Part shown: in pieces, positions 19,477-28,116 of the stretch
Position numbering within the stretch: the stretch's first letter is position 1
How the letters are laid out: each line of letters opens with the position of its first letter
Assembly (NCBI GenBank): GCA_965233625.1
Contig: OZ247499.1
Location: 1,488,001-1,552,000, forward strand
DNA length: 64,000 nt
Source of the DNA: G965233625 sp965233625
GTDB lineage: Bacteria > Planctomycetota > Planctomycetia > Pirellulales > Pirellulaceae
Direction of reading: 5' to 3'
Notes under the pieces: model-generated
Database searches by the model: none
What the model was told of the DNA's origin: nothing
The model's input: only the letters and a program-made list of their open reading frames with translations
Program-made: the position numbers and the translations under genes

Positions 19477-19523
19477 TCTGGCGTGTAGATTAACCCGTTC
19501 AACGCCCTATCGACTTGCCGACT

Positions 19524-20213
19524 ATGTTCCTGTTTGACTTCCGCTTACTGCTGTTTCTTCTGCCGGCGTTTCTGCTGGGAATGCTGGCGCAGTTGTGGAT
19601 TAGCTCTGCTTATGCCAAGGCGCGTGCGGTGCCCGCGTCACTGAGCGGCTTTGCCGCCGCGAGGAAGATTCTGGACCTGGCGGGTTTGCAACATGTGGGC
19701 ATTTATCAGACGCCCGGTTATTTGAGCGACCATTACGATCCGGGCGATAAAGTGCTGCGGTTAAGCCCGGATGTATACCACGGGCGGTCGATGGCAGCGG
19801 TGGGAATTGCAGCCCACGAGGCCGGGCACGCTTTACAGGACGCCAAAGGTTATGCGCCGCTGGTGATCCGCAACGCTGCAGTGCCGGCAGCGAACTTTGG
19901 CAGCAGCGCGGGCATGCTGCTGCTGGTGCTGGGCGTGGTCTTCAGCTTCAAGCCACTATTGTTTGTGGGCATGCTGCTTTTCGGCTGCGTCGTGTTTTTC
20001 CAGCTTGTGAACCTGCCCGTCGAATTCAACGCCAGCAGCCGGGCGAAACGACTGCTGGTTGACTTGAACGTGGTGAAGCAGCAGGAGATGGGCTACGTTA
20101 ACAGTGTGCTGAATGCGGCCGCGCTGACTTACGTGGCCGCCACGCTGCAATCGGTGCTGACGCTGCTCTACTACGGACTGCGATTCATGGGCGGCGGCTC
20201 TAGTGATGAATAG
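19524..20213 (+). CDS. Membrane zinc metallopeptidase, YugP-like
   Basis: A 229-residue membrane protein of the neutral zinc metallopeptidase (YugP/DUF2268-like 'Zn_peptidase_2') type. It opens with a hydrophobic helix (FLFDFRLLLFLLPAFLLGML), carries the zinc-binding HEAGH in AAHEAGHALQDAKGY (about residues 98-112), and has two more hydrophobic helices (about 135-170 and 195-220). NLPVEFNASSRAKRLL is also typical of the family, the Glu there being the likely third zinc ligand. It presumably acts as an inner-membrane protease; its substrates are unknown even in well-studied bacteria. I chose ATG 19524 rather than the in-frame TTG 19515 nine bases upstream because of start-codon quality. It converges with ftsK, 38 bases away. 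Confidence 0.88.
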   Translation: MFLFDFRLLLFLLPAFLLGMLAQLWISSAYAKARAVPASLSGFAAARKILDLAGLQHVGIYQTPGYLSDHYDPGDKVLRLSPDVYHGRSMAAVGIAAHEAGHALQDAKGYAPLVIRNAAVPAANFGSSAGMLLLVLGVVFSFKPLLFVGMLLFGCVVFFQLVNLPVEFNASSRAKRLLVDLNVVKQQEMGYVNSVLNAAALTYVAATLQSVLTLLYYGLRFMGGGSSDE

Positions 20214-20251
20214 CCAGCCGCCCCGCCCAAACCGCGTCTAACCTTCGATCA

Positions 20252-22912
20252 TCAATCGTAGGCTTCTTCAATCTCGTAGCCGTAATGGTCCTCGGCGGTG
20301 TCGGCGCCATGACGGCTGCGGCTGCGTCCGCGGCTCTTTGGTGCGGGCACACCGGCGGCGGCGTCTTCGCGTCCTAAGTTGGAAGACTCAACCGCCTGCA
20401 TTTCGTCGTCGTCATAGGCATCGTCGTCCTCGCCGAAGCTTTCATCTTCAGACGGTTCCAGACCCTGCATCTTCTCCCATTCGGCCTGCGAGATCAGCAC
20501 CTCACGAGCCTGGGAGCCTGCATATTCGCCGACAATTTTATCTTCCGCCATGTAGTCGATCAGCCGTGCAGCGCGGCCGTAGCCGATGCCCAGCGCCCGT
20601 TGCAGCAGCGACAGGCTGCCACGACCTTCGCGGACGACCACTCCGATGGCGTCTTCGTAAAGATCATCACGGTTCTTCAACTGGCCAGGACCGGCGCCCT
20701 CTTCATCATCGTCCACCTTCAGATTGACAAGCTCGTTAACAAAGTTCTGTTTGCCCGTGCTGACGATCTTGGTGATCGCATCGATTTCCTTGTCCTCAAC
20801 ATAGGTGCCTTGACCACGGAGCAGCGTGCTGGTGTCTGGCCCCATGAACAGCATGTCGCCCATGCCCAGCAGTTTGTCGGCGCCGTTCTCGTCCAGCACG
20901 ACGCGGCTGTCGGTGCGGCTGGCCACCTGGAAGGCCAGGCGTGCAGGCAGGTTTGACTTAATCAGACCGGTGATAACATCGACGGTCGGTTTCTGCGTAG
21001 CCAGAATGAGGTGAATGCCCACCGCACGGCTCTTCTGCGCCAAACGGATAATGTGCTGTTCAACCTCTTTACCTGCCGTCATCATCAGATCCGCCATTTC
21101 GTCGGCCACAATCACAATGAAAGGCAGATGCTTAGGGATCGCCTCTTTGGCGGCTTCATCTTCGGGCTGCAAACGGTCGTACAGTTCTTCTTCGTCAAGC
21201 TGGTTGTAGCTGGTCAGGTGTCGCACACCCGCGCTGGCCAGCAGTGAGTAACGTTCTTCCATTTTCTCAACGGCCCAGGCCAGAATTGCTTCCGCCTTCT
21301 TCATATCTGTCACGACGGGGTGCATCAGATGCGGCAGTTTGCCGTAGCCGCTTAGCTCCACCATCTTCGGATCGATCATCAGCATCCGCACTTCATCCGG
21401 GCGGCGCGTCATCAGGATCGAAGAAATGATGGCGTTCAAGCAAACCGACTTACCCGTACCGGTCCGGCCCGCAATCAGCAGGTGAGGCAGCTTGGCAAGA
21501 TCCGCGACCAGAGGATTTCCGGATACGTCTTTGCCAAGGAAAATCGGCACATGCATTTTGCGCGTCTGCACAACGCTTTCTTCCATCACTTCACGCAGAC
21601 GGACGTTCTGGCGGATCTCGTTCGGCACTTCGATACCGACGGAGTTCTTGCCAGGGATCGGCGCCACGATGCGGACGCTCGGTGCGCGAAGCGCGATGGC
21701 TAGGTCGTCTGCCAGGCTGACAATCTTTGACAGACGTAGGCCGGGTTCCAGTGCAATTTCGTACTGCGAAATCACGGGGCCGGTTTCGATTTCTACGACC
21801 TTCACCTTGAAGCCAAATTCACGGAAGGTGCGTTCCAGGATTCCGGCGTTTTTCAGCGCCTGACGTTTCTGTTCGTCATAGTCAAAGTCTTCGCCAGCCT
21901 TCAGCATTTCAATGCTGGGCAGGTCGTAGCTTTCATCACCTTGCGGTGTCGTGACGGAATTAAGCTGGGCGATAACGGCTTCGCGTTCGTCGGCCGATGG
22001 CTTCTTTTTGATTTTGAAGTGCGGGCCGTCGGTGCGGTTGATGACTTCTTCTTTTTCTTTCTTCTTCTTCGGCTTCTTTTTGACGACTGGCTCTTCCAGT
22101 TCTTCCACTTCCTCCTCAAACCCTTCTTCTTCAACCACTTCAAACTCTTCTTCATCCTCGGCAATAGTGTCGAGGTCGGTTGCGCCGGCGTTCTTGCGGC
22201 CGCCGATGCGGACGGTGGGCTGACTCTCGAACTCTTCGAATTCATCAAACTCTTCGACGAATTCCTCTTCCTGCACGGCTTCGTCATCCGGGGCTGCTTC
22301 GCCCCACAGCCGGCCGCGGACACTTAGCCCGGCAGCCATCGCGACGGCGCCCACGCCTGTTGCCATGCGGAACAGGGTGTAGTCGGTCGCCAGCAGCAGA
22401 CCGGCAACGGTAACGCCCGCGGCAAGGATCACGCTGCCTGCGGTGGCGAAGTGCATCTCTAACAAGCCGCGGCCCGTGGCGCCCAGGTAACCACCGGCGC
22501 CGATGACCGGACCGGGCGATGCGCCCGTGAGAAACATCGCGCTAAGCGTGGCAAGACCCGTCAGCGACATCGTCCAACCGGCCGCGCGGACGATGCCCGA
22601 ATCGATATCACGGCGTCGCAGCAACTGTACGGTGACCACACCCAGCGAGAACAGCGCGTAGTATGCACCCAGGCCCATGCTAGAAAGCATGATGTCTGCT
22701 GTCATGGCGCCCCAGTGTCCGCATGCATTGGAAGTATGCGTATTCGCAGGGCTGACGAGTGTGTCCGCCTGGTACAGATACGAAAGCGGCGCCCACAATT
22801 CCGGCAACGGATCGGCGGGATCGTACGTGAGTACAGAAGCCGTTAAGAAGACCAGGACTGCAAGCAGTGCTAATGCAAACAGATCGCGGGTGAGTATTCG
22901 GTTGGTAGACAT
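20252..22912 (-). CDS. ftsK: DNA translocase FtsK/SpoIIIE
   Basis: An 886-residue septal DNA translocase. N-terminal membrane helices (about residues 10-190) are followed by a long acidic and Lys/Glu-rich linker with runs of E and K. The motor follows: the FtsK alpha region with EIETGPVISQYEI, the Walker A GRTGTGKS, the Walker B FIVIVADEMADLMM, and DSRVVLDENGADKLLG. The C-terminal gamma winged helix has GYGRAARLIDYM, which in relatives reads chromosomal KOPS sites and activates XerCD. A further acidic tail with an RGRSRSR patch ends the protein. The frame is open upstream to 23032, but MSTNRILTRDLF at 22912 puts the first membrane helix near the start as usual, so I chose it. Its role is chromosome segregation at division; many planctomycetes lack FtsZ yet keep FtsK. 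Confidence 0.93.
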   Translation of the reverse strand: MSTNRILTRDLFALALLAVLVFLTASVLTYDPADPLPELWAPLSYLYQADTLVSPANTHTSNACGHWGAMTADIMLSSMGLGAYYALFSLGVVTVQLLRRRDIDSGIVRAAGWTMSLTGLATLSAMFLTGASPGPVIGAGGYLGATGRGLLEMHFATAGSVILAAGVTVAGLLLATDYTLFRMATGVGAVAMAAGLSVRGRLWGEAAPDDEAVQEEEFVEEFDEFEEFESQPTVRIGGRKNAGATDLDTIAEDEEEFEVVEEEGFEEEVEELEEPVVKKKPKKKKEKEEVINRTDGPHFKIKKKPSADEREAVIAQLNSVTTPQGDESYDLPSIEMLKAGEDFDYDEQKRQALKNAGILERTFREFGFKVKVVEIETGPVISQYEIALEPGLRLSKIVSLADDLAIALRAPSVRIVAPIPGKNSVGIEVPNEIRQNVRLREVMEESVVQTRKMHVPIFLGKDVSGNPLVADLAKLPHLLIAGRTGTGKSVCLNAIISSILMTRRPDEVRMLMIDPKMVELSGYGKLPHLMHPVVTDMKKAEAILAWAVEKMEERYSLLASAGVRHLTSYNQLDEEELYDRLQPEDEAAKEAIPKHLPFIVIVADEMADLMMTAGKEVEQHIIRLAQKSRAVGIHLILATQKPTVDVITGLIKSNLPARLAFQVASRTDSRVVLDENGADKLLGMGDMLFMGPDTSTLLRGQGTYVEDKEIDAITKIVSTGKQNFVNELVNLKVDDDEEGAGPGQLKNRDDLYEDAIGVVVREGRGSLSLLQRALGIGYGRAARLIDYMAEDKIVGEYAGSQAREVLISQAEWEKMQGLEPSEDESFGEDDDAYDDDEMQAVESSNLGREDAAAGVPAPKSRGRSRSRHGADTAEDHYGYEIEEAYD

Positions 22913-23393
22913 AGGCGCACAGATACTAAGCGATGCCGGCCAGCAAAAAGCGGGAGGCGGCAAACCGTGGGCGTATCCATGCCCTATCCATTCCGTGATT
23001 TCAGAGCCACAACGTAACCACCGTAAATCCACCGGCGCGATGTGGTCTAAGTAGCTTGTCGGCTACAAGCGGCATCCATAATGAGTTTCAACCGTCCCGG
23101 CCGCCGCAATTGCCAGTTCCCGTTAATCCGCACAACCGGCAAACTCAGTCGCAAAGTGCATCTACGTTGCGGCTGTGATGCTTCGTTGCGGCCATTCCCC
23201 GGCGGAAGAAGTGTACGCAGCGTCCGCCGGAATTAAACGGCTAAATGCCGGTCCAGGTTCCACTACGCTCAAAATCACAGTCTGGTTCCAACGGTCGGGC
23301 AATAGGAATGGCCCTGACCCTTTGCTGCAGGCTGAAACCCGTTACGCCCGGAGTTATAATCGCCGCTGTCGAACCCCTTTCGAAAGGCCTATC
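22913..23393 (+). other. 481-base divergent intergenic region between ftsK and a sulfatase
   Basis: No gene is convincing here; frames on the plus strand run into the sulfatase but read as low-complexity shadow. It holds a small hairpin at 23054-23070 (six-base stem GCTTGT/ACAAGC, five-base loop) and, at the right end, a good promoter and ribosome-binding site for the sulfatase. Confidence 0.6.
23332..23360 (+). promoter_or_regulatory. Candidate sigma70 promoter for the second sulfatase
   Basis: A perfect TATAAT lies at 23355-23360 and CTGAAA, four of six matches to TTGACA, at 23332-23337 with a 17-base spacer. Transcription would begin near 23367. A Shine-Dalgarno-like GAAAGG at 23382-23387 follows and precedes the TTG start at 23394 by six bases, so promoter, leader and start are mutually consistent. 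Confidence 0.55.
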
Positions 23394-24809
23394 TTGAATC
23401 TACATATTTCAAAAAACGTGCGTCGTGCGGCAGTAGTGTTGGCATGTTCTTTCGCAACCAGCTTGCTTGCCTGCTACGGGGCGGCTTGCCAGGCGGCAGA
23501 AGAAAAAGCGGCGCCGAATGTGATTTTGATCATGGCGGACGACCTGGGATACGGCGATCTGGGGTGCTATGGCAATAAGACGCTGAAGACGCCTGCACTG
23601 GACCGCATGGCACAGGAAGGTGTGAGGCTGACTTCGTTTTATGCCGGTTGCACCATCTGCACGCCTTCACGCATGGCGCTGCTGACCGGCGCTTATCCGG
23701 CGCGGCTAGGCTGGCAGGGCGGTGTGGTTGGCTACGGCATCCGCCCTTCGAATGGTCTGGCGCCGGCTGCGGTGACGATCGCCGAAGCGTTCCGGCAGAA
23801 CGGTTACGCGACCGCCATCAGCGGCAAATGGCATCTGGGCGATAGCGCCGATCTGCTGCCCATGAATCAGGGGTTTGAATCCTGCTACTACATTAGAAAG
23901 AGCAACAACCAGACGAAGAAGCTGTTCCGCGATGGCAAGCTGATCGAAGACCCGTTCATCAACGCCCGGCTAAGCGAAAAATTCTCTGCGGAAGCGGTGC
24001 GGTTTATTACGGAAAAACGGAATAAACCGTTCTTCCTTTACCTGCCATTCACAGCCCCGCACTTTCCCGCCCAGGCTCATCCAGACTGGAAGGGGCGGAC
24101 CAAGCTTGGCGCCTATGGCGACGTGGTGGAAGAACTGGATAGACGTATCGCGGAAATCTTCACCGCTTTGAAATCCAGCGGGCAGGATCAGAACACTATT
24201 GTTGTCTTCACATCAGACAACGGCCCGGACCCCAGTCAGAAACGATGGGCAACGGCCAAGCCGTACCGCGGATTGAAGTGGAGCGCCCTGGAGGGTGGCA
24301 ACCGTGTCCCATGCATCATCCGCTGGCCCGGCGTCGCGCCAGCGGGCAAAGTCATGCCGCAGATTGTTGCTTCTGTCGATTTGATGCCAACGCTGCTTAG
24401 CGCCAGCGGTATCCGCTGGGCGTTGCCTGCGGATGCGGGCTATGCGGTGGATGGTTTGAATGTGTGGCAGAGCGTCGTTCAGCAACGTGATGTCAAACAG
24501 CATGCCCGCGACGAATTGCTCTACTGGCACGGCTGGGGCATGCTGCAAGCCATCCGCGTGGGTGACTGGAAGTTGTATGTGGATGAGGTTAAAGAACTGC
24601 CCGCGTCAAAGTCTGGCCCCGTTCTCTTTGACTTGAGTAAAGATCAGACCGAAGAGCAGGACATCAGCGCACAACACCCGGAGCGCGTTAAGCAGATGTT
24701 GCAACTGGCCAGGAAGCGACTGGCGGATATCAAAGAAGCGTCGCTTCCGCTGGGCGGCCCGCAGGCTCAACCTTGGGATAAGCTCGCGGAGCCGAAATGG
24801 CTGAAATAA
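23394..24809 (+). CDS. Secreted arylsulfatase (type I, formylglycine)
   Basis: A 471-residue sulfatase. The frame opens at 23175 but that extension reads as non-coding and would contain the promoter; TTG 23394, just after GAAAGG, begins a proper signal peptide (NVRRAAVVLACSFATSLLACYGAACQAA). The catalytic motif CTPSRMALLTG has Cys89 for formylglycine conversion; metal ligands are in LIMADDLGYGDLG and VVFTSDNGPD; KWHLG and the HFPAQAHPDW histidine are further conserved active-site elements. This is the arylsulfatase A / N-acetylgalactosamine-sulfatase-like branch, distinct from the iduronate-like sulfatase at 14184-15665. It would desulfate glycans in the periplasm or outside the cell. It is monocistronic as far as I can see, with its own promoter. 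Confidence 0.9.
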   Translation: MNLHISKNVRRAAVVLACSFATSLLACYGAACQAAEEKAAPNVILIMADDLGYGDLGCYGNKTLKTPALDRMAQEGVRLTSFYAGCTICTPSRMALLTGAYPARLGWQGGVVGYGIRPSNGLAPAAVTIAEAFRQNGYATAISGKWHLGDSADLLPMNQGFESCYYIRKSNNQTKKLFRDGKLIEDPFINARLSEKFSAEAVRFITEKRNKPFFLYLPFTAPHFPAQAHPDWKGRTKLGAYGDVVEELDRRIAEIFTALKSSGQDQNTIVVFTSDNGPDPSQKRWATAKPYRGLKWSALEGGNRVPCIIRWPGVAPAGKVMPQIVASVDLMPTLLSASGIRWALPADAGYAVDGLNVWQSVVQQRDVKQHARDELLYWHGWGMLQAIRVGDWKLYVDEVKELPASKSGPVLFDLSKDQTEEQDISAQHPERVKQMLQLARKRLADIKEASLPLGGPQAQPWDKLAEPKWLK

Positions 24810-24968
24810 CGAACTGCTCTCAAGGGCCGGTTATGCGGACGGTGCAGGTAAAAAGGCTGTAAGGGTAATCTTGACTTCGCATCGGGCCGGTCCGCCTCAT
24901 GTGGATTCTGGCAGTAGGTTTTTAATGTCTCCCCGGCCTCCACCACTTTCCGCCCAGAGGTATTTCCG

Positions 24969-25166
24969 ATGAACGCACTACTGCCCACTCAAGACAACTC
25001 TCCCAAGATCACACTTCGCGATGCTCCCGGAAGTTCGATGTGCATCGTCATCGCCGGCCGGCCCTTCCATCGCCGCAAACGCAGCGACAACGTGACCGAA
25101 TTCGTCTGTTCCGATAGCGGCGAACTGCTTGGCTACTGGCTTGCTTCGCCTTCGAAAAGCAACTGA
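24969..25166 (+). CDS. Small hypothetical protein (65 aa)
   Basis: A 65-residue open frame that I do not recognise. ATG 24969 is preceded by GAGGT at 24956-24960, a good Shine-Dalgarno at about eight bases. The protein is polar, with basic patch RPFHRRKRSDN, the segment VTEFVCSDSGELLGYWL and two cysteines; there is no signal peptide or membrane helix. The FVCSDSGELLGYWL ending suggests a compact beta-hairpin. It sits between the sulfatase and a convergent ECF sigma factor, with its stop 13 bases from the sigma gene's stop. Coding is likely from the ribosome site and from composition, but the function is unknown. Confidence 0.55.
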   Translation: MNALLPTQDNSPKITLRDAPGSSMCIVIAGRPFHRRKRSDNVTEFVCSDSGELLGYWLASPSKSN

Positions 25167-25179
25167 GATCGAACGAATT

Positions 25180-25773
25180 TCAGTTAGAAGCTGACTGAGA
25201 ACTTAGCAGCCGAAATTCCAGCGTATCGCGGACCCGTTCTAAAACCCGGCGGACCGTTCTTTCAGAGCAACCGGCGGCGGTGGCAATCTCCCCGACACCG
25301 GCGCCTTGAAGACGCTGTTCCAGCACCAGGCGATGGCGTTTGCTCAGGTCCGACATCACGCTTTCAAGTTCTTCGACGATGATGAGCGCTTCTGCAGGCG
25401 ATGGCTCTCCAGAGATAACATCCGCCTGCGGGAAGCCAGACGAATCGACCACGGGCGCCTCGCGTTCGATGTCGCGTTTCTTCCGGCGGTGAAGCTGAAC
25501 CTGCTTTAACACTTTGTTAATGGTGATCGAAGACAGCAGCCGCCAGAGATCGCCGCTTCTTTCAAAGACAAACCGGCCGTTCTCTGCATGTGCAAAGAAG
25601 CTCCGGTAGGCGGACTGCACTACATCTTCCGGATCGACACGCCGGGCCAGCCGCTGCGAAATCCGCGTTCGCGCCAGCGCTACGAGCCGGTGCACGTAGC
25701 GTTCGTAGATTTCTCCCGCCGCCTGCGAATCACCAGCGCGGAAACGCTTAACAGTATGGTTTGAATCCGCCAT
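25180..25773 (-). CDS. ECF-type RNA polymerase sigma factor
   Basis: A 197-residue sigma-70 family protein. Region 2 spans roughly residues 10-95, with VDPEDVVQSAYRSFF as the core-binding/-10 recognition helix; region 4 (about 130-190) has SKRHRLVLEQRLQG and the helix-turn-helix VGEIATAAGCSERTVRRVLERVRD. The pattern VDPEDVVQS...F matches the planctomycete-specific ECF class often linked to Ser/Thr kinases rather than to anti-sigma factors. No anti-sigma gene is adjacent: downstream is the convergent small ORF and upstream (74 bases) is a secreted protein on the same strand. The regulon is unknown. Confidence 0.9.
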   Translation of the reverse strand: MADSNHTVKRFRAGDSQAAGEIYERYVHRLVALARTRISQRLARRVDPEDVVQSAYRSFFAHAENGRFVFERSGDLWRLLSSITINKVLKQVQLHRRKKRDIEREAPVVDSSGFPQADVISGEPSPAEALIIVEELESVMSDLSKRHRLVLEQRLQGAGVGEIATAAGCSERTVRRVLERVRDTLEFRLLSSQSASN

Positions 25774-25847
25774 GAAGATTTAAGGCAGCGTCAACAAAGA
25801 TAAAGGCTTTTGAATGGCAACGGAGATCTGGCGTTAGTATAGCAGGG

Positions 25848-26279
25848 TTAATTTCCTGCTTTTTCCGCTGCTTCTACCTTGGCGGCTGCTTCGGCCTTGG
25901 CCTTTTTGATGGCTTCCTGGAAGGCAGAGGCAAAGGCTTTGCGTTTTGCTTTTGCATCGCTGGCAAGTTTGTCGATCAGCGTGTGCTGCTGCTGGGTGAG
26001 GACGGCCTTGACTTCTGCATCACGCTTCTTGGTCAACGCGGCCATCTGTTTCTTCAAGGCTTCGAGCTGTGGTCCATAATCTTCTTGAATCGAGTAGATT
26101 TTTTCCTTCTGCTCATCCGTTGCTACATCGCGGTAATAGGGCGGCAGGCGATGATACTTGTCCGCTTTGGGCGCTGCAGCAGCCGCTGGTTTGTCTGTTG
26201 TGGGCTCATCCTGTGCGAGGAGAGGAGCAGCCGTAAAGAGCAACGAAAGAACGGCGAAAGAAAGCGAACGTAAAAACAT
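25848..26279 (-). CDS. Secreted helical protein, unknown function
   Basis: A 143-residue protein with a signal peptide (LRSLSFAVLSLLFTAAPLLAQ, cleavage near LLA-Q), an Ala/Pro-rich spacer and a long charged helical domain (about 55-140) rich in Lys, Ala and Glu. The segment LPPYYRDVATDEQKEKIYSIQEDY followed by KKQMAALTKKRDAEVKAVLTQQQ resembles the LTxxQ-type periplasmic helical hairpin of Spy/CpxP-like proteins, which planctomycetes have in diverged forms; that would suggest a periplasmic chaperone-like or stress role. The resemblance is from pattern only. It lies upstream of the ECF sigma gene on the same strand and could be expressed with it. Confidence 0.7.
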   Translation of the reverse strand: MFLRSLSFAVLSLLFTAAPLLAQDEPTTDKPAAAAAPKADKYHRLPPYYRDVATDEQKEKIYSIQEDYGPQLEALKKQMAALTKKRDAEVKAVLTQQQHTLIDKLASDAKAKRKAFASAFQEAIKKAKAEAAAKVEAAEKAGN

Positions 26280-26459
26280 CGATACAGCCCTGTTGAGATT
26301 TAGATAGGTGAAACCACGGAGGAATACGCTAGCACCAAAATGCTCACATCATATTAAACTACCCAGATTCAAATATGAACCTGCTGCAAAATGAATTCCG
26401 GCATTTGAGGATATCCCCCAAATAGAGGCTGTTGATGCTAGTTCAAGTACTGCGGTCGA

Positions 26460-27143
26460 CTATCTGGCAACATGGGGCGGCCAGGGCATGGCCGTGAGTT
26501 TGCCAAGTGTGATGATATCTTCTGAAGTCACACGGACCAGTTGCCCTGGTGCTACCAGCTGACCATTGACGAAGGTGCGATTGGTGGATTCGAGATCCCG
26601 AAGGTAATAGCCTTCCCCGGTGCGGAGCAGTTCGCAGTGCCGGGTGGAAACATAGGGACTGTTGACGACCACGTCGCACATGCGGTGACGACCGACTAGC
26701 CAGCTTCCCGTCGAATCCTGTGCTGGCTCTTCTGGCTGTAATGGCGTGGCTGTCTGTTCGGCATGCGAGGTCAGGCTCTGCGGTTCGGCCGCGGGGGCAC
26801 CTTCAAGTCGCGTGGCGGGGAAAATCGTATTGCCCGTGGGTGTTTCGGCCGCTTCTGCTGGCGTTGTATAGCCGTCGAGCGTTGCGTCGTAAGCCTGCTT
26901 GCTGGTTGGAATCAGCAGTTCATTGCGGGCGGTTTCAAGCATCTGCCGCAGTTCGGCGGCCGTGGCAGCATTCTCCGTCCCGTCAAATTGGGCGAGGAAC
27001 CGCAATCGCTGTTCGGCGCATGCGATCACGATATTCATATCCGATTCGAAGCGACGGACCCCGATCAGGCGGTAATGGTCCGCGGGCTGTTCATCCTTGG
27101 GGATGGCCAGCCACTCGTGAAGTGCAGTTGAAAGATCTAACAT
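26460..27143 (-). CDS. FHA-domain protein with J-like N-terminal module
   Basis: A 227-residue cytosolic protein. The N-terminal ~90 residues (HYRLIGVRRFESD near 23-35, then LLIPTSKQAYDATL near 75-89) follow the helix pattern of DnaJ-like modules found at the front of planctomycete kinases and FHA proteins, without the HPD tripeptide. After a low-complexity linker comes an FHA domain (about 147-222): VGRHRMCDVVVNSPYVSTRHCEL with the conserved G-R, S and H, then LRDLESTNRTFVNGQLV where usual FHA has S-x-N-G-T. FHA domains bind phosphothreonine, so a signalling partner is expected, but no Ser/Thr kinase lies within this window. Confidence 0.85.
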   Translation of the reverse strand: MLDLSTALHEWLAIPKDEQPADHYRLIGVRRFESDMNIVIACAEQRLRFLAQFDGTENAATAAELRQMLETARNELLIPTSKQAYDATLDGYTTPAEAAETPTGNTIFPATRLEGAPAAEPQSLTSHAEQTATPLQPEEPAQDSTGSWLVGRHRMCDVVVNSPYVSTRHCELLRTGEGYYLRDLESTNRTFVNGQLVAPGQLVRVTSEDIITLGKLTAMPWPPHVAR

Positions 27144-27333
27144 GAATTAGGCGCCGGTTGGCTATGGGAAGAATCCCCATAGATTCTAGCGTTGATGCTC
27201 ACGAACTCCAAGACTCTGGCGATTGTCCTGAGTATGCAAAGTCGGCTTCTTTCGCACCGTGTCTTTCGCACCATAAAGGTTTATAATCCACCATTTGTGA
27301 TTCCCCACGCAGCTCTTACACCGGAACGCCGTA

Positions 27334-28089
27334 ATGTGGCACCTGAATGACAACTATACGGGAACGATCCAGCCGGGCGACTATAACCTGACGGTGGATC
27401 TGCGCCGGCCCGAGAACGGGGTTCAACTTAGCTACAAGGCAGAACCGCTTGACGGGCTGTGGCTGGGCGCTCTCACGCCGGGCAGAATTGCGGCGGAACA
27501 GGGTGAATTGCTGCCCGAAGCCATCACCGATGCCTACACACGCGGAACCGATCTGGTGGCGACTTATGCACAAGGTTTAAACCGCACGGTGCGGCCGCAG
27601 ATCTATTGGCGTGTGGCAGAAGTGGGGCCGGCGTCTCAGACGCTTGCCATCGAACTTGTACTTTCTGTCCAGTCCAACCGGCTGCAAAGCCAGCCCGAAT
27701 TTCCTGTGGCTACGACCGTGCCTGCGTTTGACGACGAAGAAACCGTCTACACGCACAAAATTAACTGGACGGGCGAAACTGCCGATCCGCGGCTTCAAGG
27801 AGTTGCGCCCGTGATGCACTACTGGAAAATGCCTGTCGCTGGCGTGTGGGCGGCGGCAATGCCGCATCCCGGAGATAACGCGACGGTCGAAAGCGGCTGT
27901 AACGCATTCTCCGGCGCCTTTGAAATGACCTTCAACCTGTTCCCGCTGTCGGTTGAAAAAGGCGTGATCCGTCGCTCACGCATCCTCATGCTGCTGGCGG
28001 CAGGGGGTCTGACAGAAGACGAAGCCCGGCAGAATTTCGCCGCAGAGTTTGAAAGGTGGACCAGTTCCGCGCTGCCGCTGACGGTTTAA
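27334..28089 (+). CDS. Hypothetical protein (251 aa)
   Basis: A 251-residue protein I cannot assign. It starts MWHLNDNYTGTIQPGDYNLTVDLRR, has no signal peptide or membrane helix, and appears to be mostly beta-structure. PQIYWRVAEV, MHYWKMPVAGVWAAAMPHPGDN and FNLFPLSVEKGVIRRSRI are memorable segments, with an acidic 'DDEETVYTHK' loop. The shape recalls carbohydrate-active beta-sandwiches, but no catalytic signature is visible. A TATAAT-like -10 lies at 27282-27287, about 47 bases before the ATG, without a convincing -35. A TIGR02996/LRR gene follows on the same strand after 27 bases, so the pair is probably co-transcribed. Confidence 0.65.
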   Translation: MWHLNDNYTGTIQPGDYNLTVDLRRPENGVQLSYKAEPLDGLWLGALTPGRIAAEQGELLPEAITDAYTRGTDLVATYAQGLNRTVRPQIYWRVAEVGPASQTLAIELVLSVQSNRLQSQPEFPVATTVPAFDDEETVYTHKINWTGETADPRLQGVAPVMHYWKMPVAGVWAAAMPHPGDNATVESGCNAFSGAFEMTFNLFPLSVEKGVIRRSRILMLLAAGGLTEDEARQNFAAEFERWTSSALPLTV

Positions 28090-28116
28090 CGATTTCACGC
28101 TGAAGACGGTTTGACG

